Source of the DNA: Maribacter spongiicola
Lineage (GTDB): Bacteria > Bacteroidota > Bacteroidia > Flavobacteriales > Flavobacteriaceae
Direction: 5' to 3'
DNA length: 64,000 bases
Assembly: GCF_004364165.1 (NCBI RefSeq)
Contig: NZ_SOAY01000014.1
Location: 62,001-126,000, forward strand
Part shown: positions 17,437 through 24,254 of the stretch, piece after piece
How the letters are laid out: the number at the start of each line of letters is the position of its first letter
How positions within the stretch are numbered: position 1 is the first letter of the stretch
Notes under the pieces: generated by a model
Told to the model about the DNA's origin: nothing
What the model saw: the letters and a program-made list of their open reading frames with translations, nothing else
Databases searched by the model: none
Translations under genes and position numbers: made by a program

Positions 17437-18282
17437 TTAACGGGGTAGATTTTGCATTACCAAAAACGGAATAGTAGGTGAAAGACCAATTTTATCAATA
17501 GTTGATTGGTACAGTAAATCTTCTAAAAAAGAATGTCTTGAGTTGACCATCACTAGTAAATCGATATCGTTCTCCTTAATATATTCAGTAATCGCATTTG
17601 CCCTATTATGAACACCAGTTCTTACAAATGACAACCTAGCATTTGGCAAAGATTCTTCTAAGAATTTTTTGTTATCTAGCTGTCTAAGACTTAAGTCTTC
17701 AAAATCAGAGATGTACAAGCTCAGAACTTCTGCTTTGAATTCTCCTGCCATAATATCTAGCAGTTTCAATTCTCGACGTTTATAAGGAAGCATATAGTTA
17801 CTAGGGAAAAGTATTTTCTTAGGTTGACTATAATCATATTGATCAGGTACAGCCAAAACGGGACATTTCACATACTTGAACACTTGTACAGTATTGCTGC
17901 CAAAGGTTATTTTAGAACTGGCTGTTTTACCTTTGGTACCCATTATTATTAAGTCAATATTTTTTGAATCTGCAAAATCATTAATAGCATCGACTAAAGA
18001 TTCGAAAGAAGAAATTCCTTCGTATTTATGAAGTGGATTGTGCGTTTTTGTTTGTGTATCAATAACAAGCTTGTTTAATTTTTTCTCAGATTCATCGGCA
18101 ATACTATTCTTTTGTTTGTCGAATGTTTCCTTATCTACATTGTGGTAAGGTCCATAAACTTCATCTGCATAGGCATGTATAAAATAGAAATTGGTGCGTT
18201 CACATTTAAAAACATTAAGGGCATAAGCAATCGCGTGATATGCATTGCTCGAGAAGTCTGTGGGAATGAGAATATTTTTCAT
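17437..18282 (-). CDS. Tandem-domain universal stress protein (USP 6 of 6)
   Basis: Two USP domains in 281 residues. Domain 1 opens with NILIPTDFSSNAYHAIAYA and has MGTKGKTASSKITFGSNT, in which the second glycine of the ATP motif is shifted (GKTAS), so binding may be weaker. Domain 2 opens with ILFPSNYMLPYKRR and is clearly degenerate. It is the first gene of the USP 6-5-4 operon; its ATG is 22 bases after the -7 box. The divergent SDR gene has its own copy of the same regulatory site. Confidence 0.92.
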   Translation of the reverse strand: MKNILIPTDFSSNAYHAIAYALNVFKCERTNFYFIHAYADEVYGPYHNVDKETFDKQKNSIADESEKKLNKLVIDTQTKTHNPLHKYEGISSFESLVDAINDFADSKNIDLIIMGTKGKTASSKITFGSNTVQVFKYVKCPVLAVPDQYDYSQPKKILFPSNYMLPYKRRELKLLDIMAGEFKAEVLSLYISDFEDLSLRQLDNKKFLEESLPNARLSFVRTGVHNRANAITEYIKENDIDLLVMVNSRHSFLEDLLYQSTIDKIGLSPTIPFLVMQNLPR

Positions 18283-18303
18283 GGCTTTCGTTTATTGATA
18301 CTT

Positions 18304-18346
18304 TAAAAGTATTGGAGAGGGCGAAAAAAACCTATGATAAATATCA
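18304..18346 (-). promoter_or_regulatory. FNR-type site with -7 box for the USP 6-5-4 operon
   Basis: TGATAAATATCA (18335-18346), identical to the site of USP 1, is flanked as TATGATAAATATCATG. TACTTTTA (18311-18304 minus) is one base off TAnnTTTG. Centres are 33 bp apart. Confidence 0.78.
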
Positions 18347-18521
18347 TGAAGGATAAATACACAAACCCTGTATATCTATTTAGTCGCTCTCCAGGTTACT
18401 ATTTTTTTTACGCTACCGGCAATCGTTTCGCCATAGAATGGTTAATGAATTAGGTATAGAACTGATTTTAAAAAAGCGCACTTGTTCAATAAATTTTTAT
18501 AAGCTGAGATTTAGATATGGA
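18347..18521. other. Middle of the 321-base divergent intergenic region
   Basis: I see no gene here. The region separates two back-to-back regulatory sites. It contains a stretch rich in T (18398-18410) and no convincing hairpin. Confidence 0.4.
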
Positions 18522-18564
18522 TGATATTTGTCATAGTAAAAGCCTGCTCAACTAAGTACATTAG
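18522..18564 (+). promoter_or_regulatory. FNR-type site with -7 box for the SDR gene
   Basis: TGATATTTGTCA (18522-18533) is TGAT-N4-GTCA. TACATTAG (18557-18564) is one base off TAnnTTTG. Centres are 33 bp apart; the gene starts 40 bases later. Confidence 0.7.
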
Positions 18565-18603
18565 TGAAACATTTTAAGAAATAGAAACCAAAAATACGTA
18601 GCG

Positions 18604-19365
18604 ATGAATAGATTAAAAGATAAAGTAGCCGTTATTACAGGTGGTACAGGTGGTATTGGTTTGGCAACTGCCAAACTATTTTTAGAACAAGGAGCTAAAG
18701 TTGTTTTAGTAGATATTAATGCAGCTGCTATTGAAGAATCTCGAGCTAAATTTAATAATAAAAACGTTTCTTTTTTTCAGGCAGATGTTTCTAAAAAAGA
18801 GGACACTTTAAAATTCCTGAACCATGCAATAGCCACTTTTGGCAAAATAGATATTTTCTTTGCCAATGCCGGTATTGAAGGCACACCAACTTCGATAGCG
18901 GAATATCCAGAAGAGGTATTCGATAACGTAATTGCTGTAAACTTAAAAGGGGTTTGGCTGGGTTGCCAATATATAATTCCTAAAATGGAAGAGGGTGGTA
19001 GTGTCATTATAACATCTTCAGTTGCCGGCTTAAAAGGGTTTACAGGTTTAGGTGCGTATTGTGCTACAAAACATGCAGTTGTAGGTATAATGAGAGTAGC
19101 CGCTAATGAAAATGCTAGTAGAAAAATACGAGTAAATACCATACACCCTGGTCCGGTTGATAATGATATGATGCGTAGATTAGAAAGCGGTATGGCTCCC
19201 GATAATCCAGATGCTGTAAAAGACGGATTTACGGCGACAGTCCCTTTTGGGCGTTACGCTACTTCAAAAGAAATAGGAGAATATGCCTTGTTTTTGGCTT
19301 CTGATGACAGTAAATATATTACCGGATGTACACATCGAATTGATGGTGGTATGTTAAGTGCATAA
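18604..19365 (+). CDS. Short-chain dehydrogenase/reductase
   Basis: Classical SDR of 253 residues: cofactor motif TGGTGGIG near residue 12-19, NAG in FANAGIEG, catalytic serine in IITSSVAGL, and YCATK with the catalytic tyrosine and lysine. An acidic residue after the second strand (VVLVDINA) favours NAD(H) over NADP(H). It reduces or oxidises an alcohol/ketone; the substrate cannot be told from sequence. The C-terminal GCTHRIDGGM is the usual SDR ending. It stands alone, divergent from the USP 6-5-4 operon and under its own FNR-type site, so it may recycle NADH when respiration slows. Confidence 0.9.
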   Translation: MNRLKDKVAVITGGTGGIGLATAKLFLEQGAKVVLVDINAAAIEESRAKFNNKNVSFFQADVSKKEDTLKFLNHAIATFGKIDIFFANAGIEGTPTSIAEYPEEVFDNVIAVNLKGVWLGCQYIIPKMEEGGSVIITSSVAGLKGFTGLGAYCATKHAVVGIMRVAANENASRKIRVNTIHPGPVDNDMMRRLESGMAPDNPDAVKDGFTATVPFGRYATSKEIGEYALFLASDDSKYITGCTHRIDGGMLSA

Positions 19366-19476
19366 GCACTAAAAGAATAAGATTGAAAATAGTGAAACTT
19401 GAATATAAAAATGGTAACATTGATATGTTTAAGTTTTTTATTTTAAAATAGTACCTTAGAATTAAATACAACACTC

Positions 19477-20130
19477 ATGATCATTCATAATTTAGGCGAC
19501 GAAAATTCAATACTAAATACTTTTATTTCAGAAATACGAGATAAGCACATTCAAAAAGATGCCATGCGTTTTCGAAGAAATATAGAACGAATAGGAGAGG
19601 TGTTAGGTTACGAAGTAAGTAAAGAATTAGAATACACCGTTAAAAATGTTACTACTCCGCTTGGTCACAAATCCATGAATTTAAGTCAAGATCAGGTAGT
19701 TATATGCTCTATCTTAAGAGCAGGTTTACCCTTACACCAAGGACTTTTAAATTACTTCGATAATGCTGAAAACGGATTCATATCTGCATTTAGAAAGCAT
19801 GAAGGCGATGAAGATGATTTTGAGGTGATTGTCGACTATTTTGCGGCACCATCTTTAGAAGGTAAAGTACTTATACTTACAGATCCTATGTTAGCAACAG
19901 GCAGAACTTTAGAAAATGTTCTAGAGGGATTAAAAAAGCACGGAACACCCAAGCAAATTCATATCGTGTCGGTGATAGGATCCCAACAAGGCATTGATTT
20001 TATTGAGAACATTTTCCCTCAGAACACACATTTATGGATCTCTGCAATTGACCCAGAATTAAATGCTAGAGGTTATATTATACCAGGTATCGGCGATGCT
20101 GGTGATTTGGCATATGGACAGAAATTATGA
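19477..20130 (+). CDS. upp: Uracil phosphoribosyltransferase
   Basis: The 217-residue protein has the PRPP-binding motif LILTDPMLATGRTL and the uracil-binding ending NARGYIIPGIGDAGDLAYG, both diagnostic of UPRT. It converts uracil and PRPP to UMP in the pyrimidine salvage pathway. Length is normal. A candidate -7 box TACCTTAG lies at 19452-19459, 18 bases before the ATG; no FNR-type site is seen. The 3' end overlaps the P-type ATPase gene by six bases in convergent orientation. Confidence 0.95.
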   Translation: MIIHNLGDENSILNTFISEIRDKHIQKDAMRFRRNIERIGEVLGYEVSKELEYTVKNVTTPLGHKSMNLSQDQVVICSILRAGLPLHQGLLNYFDNAENGFISAFRKHEGDEDDFEVIVDYFAAPSLEGKVLILTDPMLATGRTLENVLEGLKKHGTPKQIHIVSVIGSQQGIDFIENIFPQNTHLWISAIDPELNARGYIIPGIGDAGDLAYGQKL

Positions 20131-22638
20131 TGATATGTTCTTTTTAGAACGCTTTATCCCTTTTACAAATTCATACCAAAGTACAGAAACAGCACCTATA
20201 AGAATAGTTGTACCTAACTGAGCTATGGATAAAGGTTCAAACTCAAAAAAACGCGTTAATACGGGGACATACATTAATGCTAAAGAAAGTATGATGGTAA
20301 GACCTATAATCAACGGAACCAAATTATTCTTGTATTTCAAGGTTGTAAATATCGAATAATAAAAAGATCGGTTTACCAAAGTCAAAAAAATATTGGCTAC
20401 AATTAAAACCATAAATATCATGGTTCTAGTAGCATTCTCAGAGAAGCCGACAGCCACTGTATATTGATAAATTACTAATGCGCCAATAGTTATCGCTAAA
20501 CCCTGTAAAACACTTGTCGTTAGTTCTTTGTAATTGAAAAAAGTAGTAGAAAAAGGTCTCGGTTTTTTAAACATAAGGTTCTTTTCTAAAGGTTCGTTTT
20601 CAAAAATTATAGAGCATGTTGGTCCCATAATTAACTCTAAAATAATGACATGAGATGGTGAGAATATATTCGGATAAATCCACCGTAATGCTAGTGGAAT
20701 AAATACCGTAAGGATGATTGGTATGTGTATAGAAATGATATACTGAATTGCCTTTTTCAAGTTGGTGTATATTTTTCTGCCCATGGCAACGGCATCAACC
20801 ATTCTTGATAAGTCATCATCAACCAAAATCAATGAAGCCGCTTGTTTTGCAATTTCAGTACCTTTTTTACCCATGGCAATGCCAATATGCGATGCTTTTA
20901 AAGCCGGACCGTCATTTACGCCATCGCCCGTCATGGCAACCACCTCATTATTTTTCTTTAATGCATTTACAATTCTCAGTTTCGCATCGGGAAACATTCT
21001 AGAGAATACGTTGATGTCTTTTACTTTCTCTTGTAATTCGGCATCTGTAAGTTGCATTAACTCATCTCCAGAAATACATTTTTCGAATCCTTTAAAATTA
21101 ATCTGTTTGGCGATTGCCATAGCGGTATTTGCATTATCACCGGTAACCAGTTTTACTTGTATACCTGCATTGTCAAAGTCTTGCAGTACTTGTGAAATAT
21201 TATCTTTTGGAGGATCGTAGAAAGCGATAATTCCCTTAAAATCAAATTTAAAATCTTGCTGCTCTTTCGGGTAATTTTCTCCTTCAAATATCGCTCTACC
21301 TACCGCAAGCATTCTATAGCCATCTTTACCTAATGCTGTAAGTGTGTTTTGAATGATTTCAATTTCAGAAGTAGTCAAATTCGATACCGCTATAATAGCT
21401 TCAGGGGCACCTTTGGCGGCAATAATTTGGTTACCTTCTTTATTCTGAAAAACATGGGTCATCATGGGCGGCTTACCACTTAAGGGGTATTCATGAACCA
21501 TTTTATAATTGGGGCGTTCATCGTTGTCGGTTAACCTACCGTATTCATTATGAATGGCAATTTCCATAGGGTCAAACGGTATAGGTTCACTCGCCCACAT
21601 AGAAGTTGTTATAAGCTCTTTTTCATTGCCGCCTAATATATCTTTAGTGTCTACTATGTTACCAGTCTTTAAGGTAAACAGTTTGGCTAAAGCCATTTTG
21701 TTCTGTGTAATAGTACCTGTTTTATCAGTACAAATAACAGTTGCACTGCCTAAGGTTTCAACTGTCTTCATCTGCTTTACCACAATACCCATTTTCATTA
21801 ATCGCCAGGCGCCTAATGCCATAAAAGTGGTAAATGCAACAGGAATTTCTTCGGGTAAAATACTCATGGCTAAGGTCAATGCCTTTAGTAAACTGTCGAG
21901 TATAATGCCCGAACGCAGATAGTTTATTCCCCAAACCAATAGAAATATAACTCCGCCCCAGATGGACATTAATTTTACGAAATTGAAGATTTTAAGTTCC
22001 AAAGGTGTTTTTTCTTCGGTGATATCTTCAAGGCTTTTTCCTATTTTTCCGAGTTTGGTTAAGTTTCCTATTGCGGTAATTTGAGCAATGGCTAATCCGC
22101 TGGCTACGGTACTCCCTGTGAAAATTAAATTATCAGTACTTGTAGCATCCTTATATACAGAAAGAGATTCTCCGGTTAATATCGATTCATTTACAGAAAA
22201 ATCATTTGAGTGAACTATAACACCATCCGCAGAAATGGTAGTGCCTTCTTCAACCATTAGATAATCACCAACAACAATATCTTGACTATCAATTTCAACA
22301 ACTACACCGTTGCGTATGACCTTACTTTTAGGGTGGGTAAGATTTTCGAGATTCTCTAAAGCCTTTCTACTTCTAGAATCTTGGTATAATGATATGGAGC
22401 CCACAAGAACAATGGCAGAAGCTAAGAAAACGCCATCACCATAATTACCAGTTATAAAATATATAGAAGAGGCAATTAGTAGTAAAATAACCATGGGCTC
22501 CTTAGCAATGCTTTTTAAGGCATCTAAAAAGCTATTTTCTTTCTTATAATTAAAAGAATTTAAGCCATGTTCTTTTTTAGAAGCTTCAACCTGTTGGTCT
22601 GTGAGTCCGGTAATTCCAAAATCTTTAGGGTTGATCAT
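20125..22638 (-). CDS. P-type cation-transporting ATPase (P2-like)
   Basis: The 837-residue protein has the N-terminal cation-ATPase domain (LTDQQVEASKKEHGLN), a conserved actuator region with TGES, the phosphorylation motif ICTDKTGTIT with D305, and the hinge GDGVNDGPALK. About ten membrane helices are present, with PEEIPVA in helix 4 where Ca2+ pumps have PEGLP. The family pumps Ca2+, Na+/K+ or Mg2+; with PEEIP I cannot choose, although Ca2+-like is usual. It has an FNR-type promoter and is divergent from a sigma-like gene. Anaerobic control of P-type ATPases next to USP genes is known from other bacteria. Confidence 0.88.
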   Translation of the reverse strand: MINPKDFGITGLTDQQVEASKKEHGLNSFNYKKENSFLDALKSIAKEPMVILLLIASSIYFITGNYGDGVFLASAIVLVGSISLYQDSRSRKALENLENLTHPKSKVIRNGVVVEIDSQDIVVGDYLMVEEGTTISADGVIVHSNDFSVNESILTGESLSVYKDATSTDNLIFTGSTVASGLAIAQITAIGNLTKLGKIGKSLEDITEEKTPLELKIFNFVKLMSIWGGVIFLLVWGINYLRSGIILDSLLKALTLAMSILPEEIPVAFTTFMALGAWRLMKMGIVVKQMKTVETLGSATVICTDKTGTITQNKMALAKLFTLKTGNIVDTKDILGGNEKELITTSMWASEPIPFDPMEIAIHNEYGRLTDNDERPNYKMVHEYPLSGKPPMMTHVFQNKEGNQIIAAKGAPEAIIAVSNLTTSEIEIIQNTLTALGKDGYRMLAVGRAIFEGENYPKEQQDFKFDFKGIIAFYDPPKDNISQVLQDFDNAGIQVKLVTGDNANTAMAIAKQINFKGFEKCISGDELMQLTDAELQEKVKDINVFSRMFPDAKLRIVNALKKNNEVVAMTGDGVNDGPALKASHIGIAMGKKGTEIAKQAASLILVDDDLSRMVDAVAMGRKIYTNLKKAIQYIISIHIPIILTVFIPLALRWIYPNIFSPSHVIILELIMGPTCSIIFENEPLEKNLMFKKPRPFSTTFFNYKELTTSVLQGLAITIGALVIYQYTVAVGFSENATRTMIFMVLIVANIFLTLVNRSFYYSIFTTLKYKNNLVPLIIGLTIILSLALMYVPVLTRFFEFEPLSIAQLGTTILIGAVSVLWYEFVKGIKRSKKNISS

Positions 22639-22672
22639 GTGCTAGTTTTGGTTCCATTGAAATTAATAACTA

Positions 22673-22715
22673 CTAAAGTATCTGAAATCTTTAGGTAACT
22701 CCCTGATATTTATCA
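22673..22715 (-). promoter_or_regulatory. FNR-type site with -7 box for the P-type ATPase
   Basis: TGATATTTATCA (22704-22715) is a perfect TGAT-N4-ATCA repeat. TACTTTAG (22680-22673 minus) is one base off TAnnTTTG. Centres are 33 bp apart. Confidence 0.75.
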
Positions 22716-22730
22716 TATGTTTTGCGGCTA

Positions 22731-22738
22731 TAAGTTTG
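22731..22738 (+). promoter_or_regulatory. -7 box for the sigma-like gene
   Basis: TAAGTTTG is a perfect TAnnTTTG box 38 bases before ATG 22776. The FNR-type site is 25 bp away and not 33, so this promoter would be off the activator geometry and might even be repressed by a bound protein. Confidence 0.5.
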
Positions 22739-22775
22739 CAATTTTATAGTATAATAATCTTAAAAGTAAACTATA

Positions 22776-23534
22776 ATGGAAACTGCCATGAGTGATATAA
22801 AAATAATAATGAAAGAAACATACTCTAAGTTAGTTACGTTTAAGCGTAAAGAGAATAGAGAATCATTTAATAAAGAATTATTAAAAGTGTTGCCTCAAAT
22901 TTACCGGTACGTTTCTAAAAGATTGAATAGTGCTGTAGCCAATGGCAAGCTGAATAAAGGTATGTTTAACCCGAGCGATTTTACCGATCAACTGTTTATT
23001 GAGGTATATGATAATATCGATGATATAAAAAGTGAAAACGAGTTACATGTTTTTCTATTTAAAAAAGTAGATGAGTTATTAGAAGATAGTTTGGTAGAAG
23101 AGGAGTTTGATCATGTCTTTTTTGATAATATAGATACCTATTCTAAACCAGAATGGGATGCTATGGAAGAAAATTATACGCAAGATGGAGATGGCGATTT
23201 TTTACTATTAGAAGAATTGGATGACAGTTCTTTAGACAAAACGAATTATACCCTTAATCATGTCTTTATAACTGATGAAGAAAAAAAATTGGCAGATAAG
23301 CTAGATGCATCTTTAGATAAAGAACGTATCTATAACCATATACAGCTAGTGTTAGATAAAATGAACTTACCAATGAGAACGGTATTTGAACTCTTTACAA
23401 ACGAAGGTTTAACGACCGAAGAAATAGCTGATATTCGTAAAACAACATTAGATCAAGTAGAAGAACTATTAGCTTCGGCAAGGCTGTTGCTTAAAAATAG
23501 TTTTGAAAAACGATTTCTTATAGATAGCAATTAG
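22776..23534 (+). CDS. Sigma-70 region-4-like protein, possibly an atypical sigma factor
   Basis: The 252-residue protein ends with a helix-turn-helix of the sigma-70 region 4 type: LPMRTVFELFTNEGLTTEEI followed by ADIRKTTLDQVEELLASARLLL. The N-terminal part (about 20-110) is helical and similar in shape to region 2 (FNKELLKVLPQIYRYVSKRL), but the core-binding and -10 recognition residues are not clearly kept. Between them is a long acidic segment (about 110-175) rich in Asp and Glu, unusual in ECF sigma factors. I call it sigma-like. Two starts, ATG 22776 and 22791, are possible. It is divergent from the P-type ATPase and followed by a strong terminator. Confidence 0.6.
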   Translation: METAMSDIKIIMKETYSKLVTFKRKENRESFNKELLKVLPQIYRYVSKRLNSAVANGKLNKGMFNPSDFTDQLFIEVYDNIDDIKSENELHVFLFKKVDELLEDSLVEEEFDHVFFDNIDTYSKPEWDAMEENYTQDGDGDFLLLEELDDSSLDKTNYTLNHVFITDEEKKLADKLDASLDKERIYNHIQLVLDKMNLPMRTVFELFTNEGLTTEEIADIRKTTLDQVEELLASARLLLKNSFEKRFLIDSN

Positions 23535-23540
23535 TGACAA

Positions 23541-23572
23541 AAAAAAGCTCTCATTTTAATGAGAGCTTTTTT
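23541..23572. terminator. Bidirectional rho-independent terminator
   Basis: AAAAAAGCTCTCATT (23541-23555) is the exact complement of AATGAGAGCTTTTTT (23558-23572). It has T-runs on both strands and lies between convergent genes. Confidence 0.92.
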
Positions 23573-23598
23573 AATACATTTATATGATATATTATTAT

Positions 23599-24060
23599 TT
23601 ATAATTCTGTTACTCTAATTTTTCCGGTTATCTCGTTGATGTTAATTCTAAAAACAATAGAAGCATCTTCTGCATCAATTTTAGCGGAAAATTCACTTAT
23701 ACATTTTGGATGTTCTCCGTAATTATCAGCTAATACTTTTTTAACTCCCTCAGAAAACTCATGAAGCATATGCTTGGCGTCAATTCTAGAAAGTTCTTCA
23801 AAAGTACCTTGAACCAATACAGATTTCCAATTAGAAATGGAAGCAATCTCATCTATAGACAGACAAACTGCAGTGTTTTTTCTCATTTCTTGAATCTTAT
23901 GTCCTTCAGAAGAATAGCTTGTTATGGTATTGGTTTCTGAATCGTAGAAATACGTAATAGGTACAATATGTGGGCATCCACCAGAAATATAGGCCAGTCT
24001 ACCAATGTAGTTTTGCTTCAGTAATGTAGCACATTCTTTTTCATTTAAATTTCTTCTCAT
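23599..24060 (-). CDS. Pyridoxamine 5'-phosphate oxidase-fold flavoprotein
   Basis: The 153-residue protein begins with RRNLNEKECATLLKQNYIGR, then LAYISGGCPHIVPITYFYD, the pattern of the PNPOx-like NimA/flavin-nucleotide-binding branch. NWKSVLVQGTFEELSR is the usual later motif. It probably binds FMN or heme as a dimer; the reaction is unknown, as for most of this branch. The FNR-type promoter (24086-24128) links it with the USP genes, as reported for related small flavoproteins in other bacteria's anaerobic stimulons. It is convergent with the sigma-like gene. Confidence 0.82.
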   Translation of the reverse strand: MRRNLNEKECATLLKQNYIGRLAYISGGCPHIVPITYFYDSETNTITSYSSEGHKIQEMRKNTAVCLSIDEIASISNWKSVLVQGTFEELSRIDAKHMLHEFSEGVKKVLADNYGEHPKCISEFSAKIDAEDASIVFRININEITGKIRVTEL

Positions 24061-24085
24061 GACCTATTGTTGTTTGTTGATTTGA

Positions 24086-24128
24086 TAAAAGTATAAATCA
24101 TTGAATTAGTGGCACATGATATTCGTCA
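24086..24128 (-). promoter_or_regulatory. FNR-type site with -7 box for the PNPOx-like gene
   Basis: TGATATTCGTCA (24117-24128), the same 12-mer as the USP 3 site. TACTTTTA (24093-24086 minus), the same box as for USP 6. Centres are 33 bp apart. Confidence 0.75.
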
Positions 24129-24150
24129 GTAGTTGAAAAACTTTGGTGGA

Positions 24151-24222
24151 CAACGAATTCTAGTTCAACCCCAACGAATACTAAAAGGTACCCATTTTAC
24201 AAGTAGTTCGCAGTTAGATTTG
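24151..24222 (+). promoter_or_regulatory. LytTR-type direct repeats and -7 box for the VIT-vWA gene
   Basis: CAACGAATTCTA (24151-24162) and CAACGAATACTA (24172-24183) are direct repeats at a 21 bp period. A perfect -7 box TAGATTTG lies at 24215-24222, 43 bp from the start of the second repeat. The same arrangement occurs at 26533-26604. Tandem direct repeats of this period are typical of LytTR-domain regulators, and one is encoded at 32238-32987. Confidence 0.75.
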
Positions 24223-24254
24223 ACTTCAAATAATAATAATCTAAAATTACGATC

